From Hyphomicrobiales bacterium (GTDB lineage Bacteria > Pseudomonadota > Alphaproteobacteria > Rhizobiales > Beijerinckiaceae): DNA of 64,000 bases. Positions 1 to 9,598 of the stretch are shown here, piece after piece. The notes below the pieces were generated by a model. It did no database searches, was not told the DNA's origin, and saw only the letters and a list, made by a program, of their open reading frames with translations. Position 1 is the first letter of the stretch. The number at the start of each line of letters is the position of its first letter. The position numbers and the translations under genes were made by a program. The DNA lies in the NCBI GenBank assembly GCA_027488155.1, contig JAIYCE010000059.1, positions 22,692-86,691 on the forward strand. The letters are read 5' to 3'.

Positions 1-342
1 ATCGCGAATACGGACGAACGCCTTGTTCAGCTGCACCCCCTCCGCCGTGGAGAGGAAGTCGACCACATAGGTCGCCTCGGTTTCATTGGCAGGCAGCATC
101 GGCGTAGTCTCTTCTTGTGGCATCCCGTCAAAGAAGTAATCGACCGGGACACCGAGAATATTGGCGATGGCCTGCAACCGGCTTGCACCGATACGGTTCG
201 TGCCCTTTTCGTATTTCTGCACCTGCTGAAAGGTTAGGCCCAGCGCATCGCCCAGCTTCTCTTGGCTCATGCCCACAAGAATGCGCCGCATCCGAACGCG
301 GCTGCCAACATGCACATCGACTGGATTGGGACTCTTCTTCAT
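1..342 (-). CDS. XRE-family helix-turn-helix regulator, PraR-like (truncated by window start)
   Basis: Minus-strand translation from ATG at 342 reads MKKSPNPVDVHVGSRVRMRRILVGMSQEKLGDALGLTFQQVQKYEKGTNRIGASRLQAIANILGVPVDYFFDG..., a classic XRE HTH; open to position 1. Confidence 0.88.
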   Translation of the reverse strand, partial: MKKSPNPVDVHVGSRVRMRRILVGMSQEKLGDALGLTFQQVQKYEKGTNRIGASRLQAIANILGVPVDYFFDGMPQEETTPMLPANETEATYVVDFLSTAEGVQLNKAFVRIRD

Positions 343-456
343 TTTTGCGTCCTCTGCGGAGACAATGGCCAACGCGCGACGCAACGGGAACAAAGACTTC
401 GCAATCCGGCCTAATCAATTCCAGGTTGCATAACAATGATTAAACAATTTCTACGA

Positions 457-470
457 TAATACTCGTATTA
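457..470. promoter_or_regulatory. Dyad TAATAC-TC-GTATTA upstream of the XRE gene; candidate operator
   Basis: Perfect 6-bp inverted repeat with 2-bp spacer in an AT-rich interval between lnt and the XRE gene. Confidence 0.4.
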
Positions 471-506
471 ATCACATAAATACACTCTACACTTTCTAAG
501 AGTAAG

Positions 507-2087
507 TCAATCGAAATGACGTCCCAACAAGGCTATAACGCCTAGCAAAACAAGCATTAACATTAAGGGAAACGATTGCATTTGAGTAAAAATCGGCGGA
601 TCGATGGCGCCGGGCAGCGGCCCATCGACTGTTCCCGTTTCACCAAGGTTGAGCTGCGCGCGAAAACGACCGAACGAATCAACGATCGCTGAAATGCCAT
701 TGTTGGCAGCACGCACCAAAGGCAAGCCTTCCTCAATGCTACGCAAACGCGCTTGCGCGAAATGCTGATGCGGCCCGGGCGTAATGCCAAACCATGCATC
801 ATTCGTGACGTTCAACAACCAAAGAGGGCGTGCACCATCTGGCAAAACCTTGCCGGGGAAAATCGCTTCATAGCAAATCAGCGGCGCAGCATCTGGCAGA
901 CCCGGCACGGGAAGCGCCACGCGCTTTTCGCCAGGGGTAAACACGCCGGGCACCGGAACGAATGTGCGCAGGCCCAACGCCTCAAGCCAATCGGCAAGCG
1001 GCAAATACTCGCCAAACGGGACGAGATGCACCTTGTCGGCATGGCCCAAAACTTGGCCCGCGCTGCCAATCACCTGAATGCCATTGAAATAGGCGTTGCT
1101 GACTTCACCCGGCAGAACAGGGCGCGCGCGGACAGCCCCGGTCACCAGCACGGCGCGGCCTTTGAGCATGTCAGCAATCTGCTCGAGAGCCTTCGCGTCG
1201 CGGGTCAACAAAAACGGGAAAGGCGATTCCGGCCAGATGTAATGCGTGACCTTCTCCGCACCGGGTGCCGACGAAACGGAGAAATAGCGCGCCATAATCG
1301 CGTCGCGATTTTGCGGTCGGAATTTAGCGTCCTGCGGAACATCGGGTTGCATGATCCTGAGCATGACACCGGCCCTATCGGGCGGTGTGGGCTGAGACAG
1401 CCGCCATTGCCCGAAGCCAACCATCGCCACCATCACACACGCCGACGCAATGAGAGGTCCCGCGCGCCGAATCCATGAGCCAGGGCCGAGAAAGGCAGCC
1501 GGCGCAGCGGCAGCGAAAATCGCGATAACATTCAACCCATACGCGCCAATCAGAGATGCCGTTTGCGAAAACGTCAGCGATCCCGCGAGCGCCATTCCTG
1601 GCATGTTCCACGGGAAGCCGGTGAAGACATAGCCGCGAATCCACTCGATCAGCGCCAACGAAAACGCGAAGGCAGCAATCCGCGCCGGGCCGGACGACCA
1701 GAGAACAGACGCGAGCACGAAAGCCAGCCCGTAGAAGATAGCTAGCACCGCCGGAAGACCGAGTACGCCGAGCGGCAAAAGCAAAGCGAATTGATCGGGT
1801 TCGACGAGGAAGGCCATGCCAAGCCACCACAGCCCGGCGACGAACCAGCCAAACCCAAAGCTCCACCCCGCTATGAAAGCTGCGCGCCAGCGCGCACGAC
1901 CTTTTGACGTCCGTGCTGCGACACCATCGAGCATGACGATGGCAGTGCTCATGGCAATGAAAAGGGTGGGCCAAAAATAATAAGGCGCGAGTGCAAACGA
2001 TCCAATCGCACCGGCGACCATGCCGAGTATCACGGCGCGCCATCCGGCCAAAGTGCCAGCAAGGCCGGTCGTACGTTTTTCCATCAT
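507..2087 (-). CDS. lnt: Apolipoprotein N-acyltransferase
   Basis: Multi-TM N-terminus plus carbon-nitrogen hydrolase motifs (IWPESPFPFLL, KVHLVPFGEYLP, ICYEAIFPG, NVTNDAWFG). Confidence 0.95.
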   Translation of the reverse strand: MMEKRTTGLAGTLAGWRAVILGMVAGAIGSFALAPYYFWPTLFIAMSTAIVMLDGVAARTSKGRARWRAAFIAGWSFGFGWFVAGLWWLGMAFLVEPDQFALLLPLGVLGLPAVLAIFYGLAFVLASVLWSSGPARIAAFAFSLALIEWIRGYVFTGFPWNMPGMALAGSLTFSQTASLIGAYGLNVIAIFAAAAPAAFLGPGSWIRRAGPLIASACVMVAMVGFGQWRLSQPTPPDRAGVMLRIMQPDVPQDAKFRPQNRDAIMARYFSVSSAPGAEKVTHYIWPESPFPFLLTRDAKALEQIADMLKGRAVLVTGAVRARPVLPGEVSNAYFNGIQVIGSAGQVLGHADKVHLVPFGEYLPLADWLEALGLRTFVPVPGVFTPGEKRVALPVPGLPDAAPLICYEAIFPGKVLPDGARPLWLLNVTNDAWFGITPGPHQHFAQARLRSIEEGLPLVRAANNGISAIVDSFGRFRAQLNLGETGTVDGPLPGAIDPPIFTQMQSFPLMLMLVLLGVIALLGRHFD

Positions 2088-3103
2088 TCCTGCGACACGG
2101 GTTTTTTCATCCCCTCAGATGGCTTGATGCCCCCTTGCGTCTCTGACGTTCCAATGCCGTAATGAATCCGTGCTTTCTTGACCCGACGTGGATCTGCGTC
2201 CAGCACTTCGAATTCGAGGCCAAGCGGGCCTGCGATGATTTCACCGCGGACCGGCACGCGCCCGGCAAGCGTCGCCACAAGGCCGCCAACCGTGTCCACA
2301 TCCTCGGCTATATCGATTTCGTCGAAACTCAGACCAAGCAATTCGCCGACATCCTCAAGCGAAGCACGGCCATCGGCGACATAGATTTCATCGCTCTCGC
2401 GTGTGATGAGTTGCGTTTCGGCATCATCATGCTCATCCTCAATATCGCCGACGACGATCTCCACAAGATCCTCGATCGAAACGAGGCCGTCAGTGCCACC
2501 ATATTCGTCGATGACAAGCGCCATATGGGTCCGCGTGGTCTGCATCTTCACAAGCAGATCGAGCGCCGGCATGGATGGCGGTACGTAAAGCACGGAGCGG
2601 AAGATGCGTGCGTCCGCCAGCGTCATCGTCAGATCGATACGGCCAAGATCAGGTGAGGACGTGGCAGTCTCCTGTCCCAGTGCCGCTTCAGCGCGGGCGG
2701 CGATGTAATCGAGGAAGTCGCGGATGTGCACCATGCCACGCGGATCATCGAGCGTGTCCGAGTAAACAGGCAGACGCGAATGGCCCTCGGTGCGGAAGAG
2801 CCGAAGCAATTCACCCAGCGATGTGTCGATCTCCACCGCGACGATATCGGCACGCGGCACCATAACATCATGGACGCGCTGGATGCGCAGGCGCAGGACG
2901 TTGCGCAGCATCTCGCGCTCTTCCGGCGAGAAGCCGCCATCATTATCGCCCTCTTCGAGCGCATCCTCCAAATCGCCACGGATAAACGCACCCGAACGCA
3001 AGCCCATCTTACCGAGGAGACGATCGATCAGACTTTCGCTGTCACGCTCGGGGAGCGGCGGAATCTTATTCTGATCGGCGGCGTTTCTGGATTCATCAGA
3101 CAT
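2084..3103 (-). CDS. Hemolysin-family CBS-domain/CorC transporter-associated protein
   Basis: [29 protein letters not shown] pair, [34 protein letters not shown] and C-terminal CorC_HlyC domain; likely start at MSDESRN. Confidence 0.92.
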   Translation of the reverse strand: MSDESRNAADQNKIPPLPERDSESLIDRLLGKMGLRSGAFIRGDLEDALEEGDNDGGFSPEEREMLRNVLRLRIQRVHDVMVPRADIVAVEIDTSLGELLRLFRTEGHSRLPVYSDTLDDPRGMVHIRDFLDYIAARAEAALGQETATSSPDLGRIDLTMTLADARIFRSVLYVPPSMPALDLLVKMQTTRTHMALVIDEYGGTDGLVSIEDLVEIVVGDIEDEHDDAETQLITRESDEIYVADGRASLEDVGELLGLSFDEIDIAEDVDTVGGLVATLAGRVPVRGEIIAGPLGLEFEVLDADPRRVKKARIHYGIGTSETQGGIKPSEGMKKPVSQE

Positions 3104-3113
3104 AATCGATTCC

Positions 3114-3590
3114 TCAATGCTCCTCCGCATAGGGGTCGGCAATGCCGAGCGCAGCCAGAATGCGGGTTTCGAGTTCTTCCATCATTTCTGCGTCTCTGTC
3201 GTTCATATGATCATGACCGAGGAGATGCAAAAATCCATGCACGACCAGATGGGCGGCATGGTCATCAAAATTCTTCCCTTCGTCTTGCGCCTCACGCTCG
3301 ACGGTCTCGCAGGCAAGCACGATGTCGCCAAGAAACGGCGCATGGGCGAGGCGTTCGGGGAGTACGGATTGAAAAGAGAGGACATTGGTCGGCTTGTCCT
3401 TCTCACGCCATTCGCGATTCATCTCGCGCATCCGTGCGTCGTCGACGAGCAGGAGTGACACTTCTACTCCGTCGAGCAGAGTGATGCCGCAATCGCGGGC
3501 CGCCTGCATAAGCGCGCGTTCGGCCACCGCCTCCATCCCGGGATGGCGTTCCCACAGCGGACTTTCGCTGACGCAATCGAGCACGATCAT
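3114..3590 (-). CDS. ybeY: Endoribonuclease YbeY
   Basis: Zinc motif HLVVHGFLHLLGHDH; position between phoH and the CorC-like gene. Confidence 0.95.
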   Translation of the reverse strand: MIVLDCVSESPLWERHPGMEAVAERALMQAARDCGITLLDGVEVSLLLVDDARMREMNREWREKDKPTNVLSFQSVLPERLAHAPFLGDIVLACETVEREAQDEGKNFDDHAAHLVVHGFLHLLGHDHMNDRDAEMMEELETRILAALGIADPYAEEH

Positions 3591-4696
3591 GCGCGCGGCG
3601 GCTCTCCGCGACCTTGCGCCTCATAGGCCGTCACGATGCGGCGCACGAGATCGTGGCGCACGACATCGGCCTCAGCAAATGTGACGCGGCCAATCCCTTC
3701 CACGCCATTGAGCACCCGCACCGCCTCGACGAGACCGGATTTCTGCCCGGGCGGCAAATCGATTTGTGTCGGATCGCCCGTGACGATCATGCGTGAACCT
3801 TCACCCAAACGTGTCAGAAACATCTTCATCTGCATCGATGTGGTGTTCTGCGCCTCGTCGAGCAAGACCATGGCATTTGTGAGCGTGCGTCCGCGCATGA
3901 AGGCAAGCGGCGCAATTTCGATCATCCCAGTCTGCAGGCCGCGCTCGACATGGCGCGCTTCCATGAAATCGTAAAGCGCGTCATAGATTGGGCGCAGATA
4001 GGGATCGACTTTCTCGCGCATGTCTCCCGGTAGGAAGCCGAGACGCTCGCCCGCTTCCACCGCAGGGCGCGAGAGGATCAGGCGTTCGACGGCGCCCTGT
4101 TCGAGGAGTTGCACCGCATGGCCAACCGCCAGCCATGTCTTGCCTGTCCCGGCGGGCCCTTCGGCGAAAACAAGTTCATGCTTCTTCAAAAGCTTGAGAT
4201 AGCGATGCTGCGCAGCATTGCGGGCGCGCACGCGGCGCTTGCGCGTGCCGACCTCATCGAAGCTCGTTACGACCTCCTCACCTTCTGGGAAGAGTGAACC
4301 TTGCATGAATTGTTCTTCGATCATGCCATCAACATCGCCGGTCGAGATAGCACCCGCCTGCCGGACACGATCATAAAGGCCTTCGAGAATCCGGCGCGCC
4401 TGTTCTGTGACGTCCGGCGCACCCTTGATCGTGACCTGATTGCCGTTGACATGGGCGGTCACGCCAATCCTACGCTCGAGATGCGCAAGGTTCTGATCGT
4501 AATGGCCGAAGACGAGACCCGCGAGCTTATTGTCGTCGAAGGAGAGTTTGATCTCGGCCGTTTCAGCGAGCCCTTCACGGGGCCGGACTTCGGTGCGGGT
4601 GAAGCGATTCAAACCGTCCTGCGCTTTCAACGGGGGCTCCTTGCTGGGTGCTTCATGGAATTTGCGTGCTCCTGACCGGACCTGCAACCCGTCCAT
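3587..4696 (-). CDS. phoH: PhoH family ATPase
   Basis: Walker [49 protein letters not shown], Walker [11 protein letters not shown]. Confidence 0.94.
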   Translation of the reverse strand: MDGLQVRSGARKFHEAPSKEPPLKAQDGLNRFTRTEVRPREGLAETAEIKLSFDDNKLAGLVFGHYDQNLAHLERRIGVTAHVNGNQVTIKGAPDVTEQARRILEGLYDRVRQAGAISTGDVDGMIEEQFMQGSLFPEGEEVVTSFDEVGTRKRRVRARNAAQHRYLKLLKKHELVFAEGPAGTGKTWLAVGHAVQLLEQGAVERLILSRPAVEAGERLGFLPGDMREKVDPYLRPIYDALYDFMEARHVERGLQTGMIEIAPLAFMRGRTLTNAMVLLDEAQNTTSMQMKMFLTRLGEGSRMIVTGDPTQIDLPPGQKSGLVEAVRVLNGVEGIGRVTFAEADVVRHDLVRRIVTAYEAQGRGEPPRA

Positions 4697-6029
4697 TCAG
4701 GCTGTTGGCTACGATCGAAATGATTTCCACCGGAACGATGTCACCTGTGTGAACCTCATGCTCGACCACAACGGGCTGGAGATAGGGCGATTTGCCGGTC
4801 CATTGACCGGGGTGACGCCCACGCTTCTCGATCAGCACGTCGACCGTCTTGCCGATCGTGGCGGCATTGAAAGCGGTTTGTTGCTCCATGATCAGGGCCT
4901 GCAACGCATAAATCCGCTCGTTCTTGACACTCTCAGGGATTTGTTCGGTCAGTTCGGCGGCAGGCGTGCCGGGCCGTTCGCTATACTTGAACGAAAAGGC
5001 CGAGCCGAAGCCCACCTGACGGACCAGATCCATCGTGTCTTCAAAATCGTGATCCGTCTCGCCCGGGAAGCCGACGATAAAGTCCGACGACAGCGCAATA
5101 TCGGGCCGCACCGCACGAATGCGGTCGATCAGGCGCAGATAATCTTCGCGCGTGTGTTTGCGATTCATCGCATCCAGGATGCTATCGGAACCCGATTGCA
5201 CCGGCAAATGCAGATAAGGCATGAGCTGCGGCAGATCGCGATGGGCGGCAATCAGGCTGTCATCCATGTCGCGCGGATGGCTCGTGGTGTAGCGCAACCG
5301 TTCGAGCCCCGGGATCTCGGCCACAGCATAAAGCAGTTCACTGAGGGTCGAAGTCGATCCATCGCGGCCTTTGCCGTGCCAAGCATTCACATTCTGGCCG
5401 ATCAGCGTGACTTCGCGAATGCCAGCCTCGGCGAGATGGCGTGCCTCACGCAGGATTGCGTCCATGTCGCGCGACATTTCAGCACCGCGCGTATAAGGCA
5501 CGACGCAGAAGGTGCAGAATTTGTCGCAGCCTTCCTGCACGGTGAGAAAGGCGGAAACGCCGCGCGCCAGCGTCTTTTTTGCGCTCGGCATCGGCAAAAC
5601 GGAAAATTTGTCGTCAGCCGGAAACTCCGTATCGACAACGCCGCGGCGCGCTTCCGCGCGTTTCAACAGGTCGGGCAGCCGGTGATAATTCTGCGGTCCG
5701 ACAACGAGATCGACGGATGGCGCGCGGCGGGTGATTTCGACGCCTTCGGCTTGGGCGACGCACCCGGCGACAACGATCTTGGTGTCTCGACCCGCAGCAT
5801 TGCGCTCCTTGCGGAGTTCCCGGACACGGCCCAGCTCCGAATAGACCTTTTCGACCGCCTTTTCGCGGATATGACAGGTGTTGAGGATGACGATATCGGC
5901 ATCTTCCATCGCCTGCGTCTCGACGAATCCTTCCGGAGCGAGAACGTCCGCCATGCGCTGGGCGTCATAGACGTTCATCTGGCAGCCATAGGATTTGACG
6001 AAGAGTTTTTTCGGGTCCGTCGCGGTCAT
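4653..6029 (-). CDS. miaB: tRNA-2-methylthio-N6-dimethylallyladenosine synthase
   Basis: [17 protein letters not shown]-terminus, radical [19 protein letters not shown]-terminal TRAM-like domain. Confidence 0.96.
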   Translation of the reverse strand: MTATDPKKLFVKSYGCQMNVYDAQRMADVLAPEGFVETQAMEDADIVILNTCHIREKAVEKVYSELGRVRELRKERNAAGRDTKIVVAGCVAQAEGVEITRRAPSVDLVVGPQNYHRLPDLLKRAEARRGVVDTEFPADDKFSVLPMPSAKKTLARGVSAFLTVQEGCDKFCTFCVVPYTRGAEMSRDMDAILREARHLAEAGIREVTLIGQNVNAWHGKGRDGSTSTLSELLYAVAEIPGLERLRYTTSHPRDMDDSLIAAHRDLPQLMPYLHLPVQSGSDSILDAMNRKHTREDYLRLIDRIRAVRPDIALSSDFIVGFPGETDHDFEDTMDLVRQVGFGSAFSFKYSERPGTPAAELTEQIPESVKNERIYALQALIMEQQTAFNAATIGKTVDVLIEKRGRHPGQWTGKSPYLQPVVVEHEVHTGDIVPVEIISIVANSLNGRVAGPVRSTQIP

Positions 6030-6115
6030 GGTTCAAGATCGGGCTGGGTTGCGGCCTGTTCTTATCCGCTCTTGGCGATCAAGAGAACCGATTTCGGAGA
6101 ACCCGATCCGCTCAG

Positions 6116-6892
6116 TCAGGCGAGGCCCGCCCGCAGCGTATCGTAAGTGCGGGCAATCTCGGCCTCGAGATCGCGCGCTAACGCCTTGCGATCGACCTCG
6201 GGCGTGATCGCGACCGGTTCACCGAAGCGCAGTACGGCCCGAATGGGTGGGCCGGTGATGACATCGTTGAGATGGGGCAGGAGATCCATATCGCCGTGCC
6301 ATGCAAGGTCAGGCCCGGGCAGCGGGCTCACGGCCCCCGCCCGACCGGGATAGGCAACAATGAGCGGCTGGACGCGGGCGGCGCCTTCCTCGGTAGCCAC
6401 GCTTGTGGCAGCTCCTATGAGCGCCGAGCGGAAGGGCAGGACGCGATGGCCGTCCGACGTCGTCCCTTCTGCAAAGAGCACCAGCGGATCGCCTTGCGCG
6501 AGCCGTTTGGCCACTTGTGCATGAGCGTCGCGCGTGGCCGTGCGGCGCGTCCTATCGATGAAGACCGAGCGTTGCATCCGCGCGAAGGTTCCAATCACAG
6601 GCCAAGTGCCGACTTCCGCCTTAGCGATGAAGCTCACTGGAAAGGCCGCGCCGATGACGACGATATCGAGCCACGACAGATGGTTCGACACAAGCAGCAA
6701 AGGCCGATCCGGTGCAGGCGTACCTTCGATATGAACGCGCACGCGCAGCAGTTTCAAAACGAGTCGATGAAACCAGAGCGGCATTTTGTGTGCGATACGC
6801 CAATCATATTTCAAAGCAAGCGCCTGCACCGCCATCATGGGCGGCGTCACTTGCGCGAGCACCGCCAGCACGAGAGAAACACGCCAGCGCAT
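6116..6892 (-). CDS. Lysophospholipid (1-acyl-glycerol-3-phosphate) acyltransferase family protein
   Basis: PlsC motifs SNHLSWLDIVV and LFAEGTTSDGHRVLPFRSALIGAA. Confidence 0.88.
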   Translation of the reverse strand: MRWRVSLVLAVLAQVTPPMMAVQALALKYDWRIAHKMPLWFHRLVLKLLRVRVHIEGTPAPDRPLLLVSNHLSWLDIVVIGAAFPVSFIAKAEVGTWPVIGTFARMQRSVFIDRTRRTATRDAHAQVAKRLAQGDPLVLFAEGTTSDGHRVLPFRSALIGAATSVATEEGAARVQPLIVAYPGRAGAVSPLPGPDLAWHGDMDLLPHLNDVITGPPIRAVLRFGEPVAITPEVDRKALARDLEAEIARTYDTLRAGLA

Positions 6893-6895
6893 GGA

Positions 6896-7384
6896 TCAAA
6901 AATTCCGGCGCATGACAATGGCTTCCGCCGTACTCCCATCGGCCTTGCGATAATAAGCAGGGCGGCGGCCCACTTCCTCGAAACCGAAATGGCGATAGAG
7001 TTTCAGCGCCGGCAGATTTTCCGCCTCGACTTCGAGAAAGAGCGAACGGACGCGTTCGACGCCAAGGCCTGCGATGCCGCGCGCCAGCATCGCCTTGGCG
7101 ATGCCACGTTCGCGCGCATGGCGCGCCACAGCGATGGAGAGGATTTCCGCCTCATCAGCCGCAATGCGACACAAGAGAAATCCGCAGAGATTTTTTTCGC
7201 CCGGCAATTGCGCGCCGACGCCGTAGCAGGTCGCGTCCGCGATCAGATTTTCGCATTCGGGCACTGACCAGCCACGATCGAAATTGTCGCCATGGAGAAA
7301 AGCGACATCGTCTGCATCGGCCGGTTTCAGCCTAGCAATGACGGGCCGCTTCGAACGGCCGAACAGGCGGGCGAACAATCCCAT
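6896..7384 (-). CDS. rimI: Ribosomal-protein-alanine N-acetyltransferase (GNAT)
   Basis: GNAT core EAEILSIAVARHARERGIAKAMLARGIAGL...LFLEVEAENLPALKLYRHFGFEEVGRRPAYY; adjacent to tsaB; start taken at MGLFARLFG. Confidence 0.88.
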   Translation of the reverse strand: MGLFARLFGRSKRPVIARLKPADADDVAFLHGDNFDRGWSVPECENLIADATCYGVGAQLPGEKNLCGFLLCRIAADEAEILSIAVARHARERGIAKAMLARGIAGLGVERVRSLFLEVEAENLPALKLYRHFGFEEVGRRPAYYRKADGSTAEAIVMRRNF

Positions 7385-7385
7385 A

Positions 7386-8096
7386 TCACGTCTCTTGCTC
7401 CGCGCGCGCGATCCGCGCATGGGCCTGCGGCTTGGCATCGGGCGCGCGCAAATAATAAGGACGTGGCGGTGCGCTCGCCGGATCGGCAACGAGACCCAGA
7501 CGTGCGACATAGACGATGTCAGGATAGGGCGCTGGGTCGGACGCAATCACGTTGAGACCGAAGGCGCGTGCATCCTGCGCAAAAATCTCGGCACCGGTTC
7601 CCACAACACGGATCGACGCCTGCCCTAGCATACGCACCGCCTCGCGCACCGGCGCAATCCGCGGCGTGATCAACGTCATGCTGCGCGGGGCCACCGCTTG
7701 CACATAAACCTGCCCATGCCGCGCATCAATGGCGGCAACGCAAACCGAGGCATCCTGCAACATGATTAAGGGCGCAGCATAGGCGGCTAGTGTGGTCACG
7801 CCCACGCAAGGTACGTTGGCGGCCAATGCAATCGCGCGCGCGGCCGAAATTCCAACACGCAGACCCGTGAAGCTGCCGGGCCCAACGGTGACGGCGATGC
7901 GATCGAGCGAAGCGAAGCCACCCTCCACTTGTGCCATCACGCGTTCGATGAGCGGCAACAGCGCCTCGGCATGGCCGCGCTCGATCGGCAGCGTTTCCAT
8001 GGCAAGAGGCTCCGTCGCGCCCGTATCGAGCACGCAGGCAGAACAACCGTTCAGCGCCGTATCAATCGCAAGACAACGCAAGCGCGAATCCTCCAT
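7386..8096 (-). CDS. tsaB: tRNA threonylcarbamoyladenosine biosynthesis protein TsaB
   Basis: LAIDTALNGCSACVLD..., VTVGPGSFTGLRVGISAARAIAL. Confidence 0.95.
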   Translation of the reverse strand: MEDSRLRCLAIDTALNGCSACVLDTGATEPLAMETLPIERGHAEALLPLIERVMAQVEGGFASLDRIAVTVGPGSFTGLRVGISAARAIALAANVPCVGVTTLAAYAAPLIMLQDASVCVAAIDARHGQVYVQAVAPRSMTLITPRIAPVREAVRMLGQASIRVVGTGAEIFAQDARAFGLNVIASDPAPYPDIVYVARLGLVADPASAPPRPYYLRAPDAKPQAHARIARAEQET

Positions 8097-8191
8097 CCGC
8101 TTCGTCTAGCGCATTTGGCATGGCCAATCCACTCGGAGCCCGCCAAGGACGGGGGCGCACTTCATACACTTATGGACGCGCGCCGTCGTCT

Positions 8192-8785
8192 TCAAACGAT
8201 TTTAGCGACATCCGCAAAAGCATGGCGCGGCGAGCGCGGGAACATTCCCTTCGGATCGCCATGGCCGATATTGCAGAGGAAATTCGCCTTCACATGGCCG
8301 TCAGGGAAGAAGGCCTTTTCCACCGCCGATTTGTCGAAGCCCGACATCGGCCCGCAATCGAGCCCAAGCGCGCGGGCGGCAAGAATGAGATAGCCGCCTT
8401 GCATTGAAGAATTCCGGAACGCAGTTTCCTCGATGAAATCGGGCTTACCATCGAACCAGCTCTTGGCATCGGCATGCGGGAAGAGCTTCGGCAGATGGTG
8501 ATGGAACTGCGTATCGTAGCCGATGATGGCTGTGACAGGGGCTGCCATCGTCTTATCGACATTGCCGGGCGAGAGTGCCGGACGCAGCTTTTCCTTCGCC
8601 TCTTTCGAGCGGACAAAAACGATGCGCGCGGGCAACGCATTCACGCTCGTCGGGCAGAGCTGCATCAGTTCGACAAGGCGTTCTAGTTCGCCATCGCTGA
8701 CGGGCCTGTCCATCCAAGCATTCTGCGTGCGGGCATCGAGAAACAATTGACGCAAAGCGTCATCCGACAAGGGCGTATCAAACAT
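8192..8785 (-). CDS. Nitroreductase family protein, RutE/malonic semialdehyde reductase-like
   Basis: [60 protein letters not shown]...; start placed at MFDTPL. Confidence 0.85.
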   Translation of the reverse strand: MFDTPLSDDALRQLFLDARTQNAWMDRPVSDGELERLVELMQLCPTSVNALPARIVFVRSKEAKEKLRPALSPGNVDKTMAAPVTAIIGYDTQFHHHLPKLFPHADAKSWFDGKPDFIEETAFRNSSMQGGYLILAARALGLDCGPMSGFDKSAVEKAFFPDGHVKANFLCNIGHGDPKGMFPRSPRHAFADVAKIV

Positions 8786-8826
8786 GAAATCAATTCCAGA
8801 GCTGGAAAGAGGCAGGCGATGCGCGA

Positions 8827-9387
8827 TCACATCGCCTGAACTTCGCGCACATCCGGCAGGAAGTGGCGGAGAAGATTTTGAATGCCATGCTTGAGCGTGG
8901 CCGTAGAAGACGGGCAGCCGGAGCAGGACCCCTTCATCGCCAGATAGACGATGCCGTCCTTGAAGCCGCGGAAGGTGATGTCGCCGCCATCGCCCGCCAC
9001 TGCAGGGCGAATACGCGTTTCGAGCAGCTCCTTGATCGTGGCGACGGTTGCGCTGTCCTTATCGTCGAAGAATTCCTCTTCGTCAGCGGATGCGGCATCG
9101 GCCTCGCCTTCGAGGATCGGATCGCCCGAGAGGTAATGCTCCATGATCGCCCCGAGAATGGCGGGCTTCATGTGCTGCCATTCGCCCTCATCCTTCGTGA
9201 CGGAGACGAAATCGGAGCCGAAAAACACGCCAGTGACACCGGGCACCGCATAGAGGCGGCGCGCCAGAGGCGAACGTTCGGCGGCGCGGGGATCGCGAAT
9301 GTCGAGCGTGCCATCGGCCATGACGGTGCGGCCGGGCAGGAATTTCAGCGTGGCGGGATTGGGGGTGGCTTCGGTCTGGATAAACAT
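8827..9387 (-). CDS. NifU family Fe-S scaffold protein
   Basis: [21 protein letters not shown]-terminus and C-terminal [39 protein letters not shown]. Confidence 0.93.
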   Translation of the reverse strand: MFIQTEATPNPATLKFLPGRTVMADGTLDIRDPRAAERSPLARRLYAVPGVTGVFFGSDFVSVTKDEGEWQHMKPAILGAIMEHYLSGDPILEGEADAASADEEEFFDDKDSATVATIKELLETRIRPAVAGDGGDITFRGFKDGIVYLAMKGSCSGCPSSTATLKHGIQNLLRHFLPDVREVQAM

Positions 9388-9598
9388 GGCTCTCTCGGCT
9401 CCTCATGACCGGTTCAAGGCCGGTTGAGATATCTCCTTATGTGTGGCGGGAAGCCGGAAAGATCAATGGAAAAAGGGCATGACCCTTCAAAACCGGGCTT
9501 GCCAGAACCGCACATGACAGACGCGCCTTTGGCGACGGCATCTATCTGGGTACGGGCTAGGACCGCCGGGACGTGGCGGGTTTCGGGACAACCAAGCG

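Noticed and set aside
117-443. Short ORFs on both strands at 117-443
   Set aside because: They overlap the well-supported XRE gene in another frame.
2726-3484. 252-aa plus-strand ORF
   Set aside because: Antisense to the CorC-like gene and ybeY; low-complexity R/H-rich translation typical of shadow ORFs.
4530-6146. 538-aa plus-strand ORF
   Set aside because: Antisense to miaB with no recognisable domain; long antisense ORFs are expected in this GC-rich sequence.
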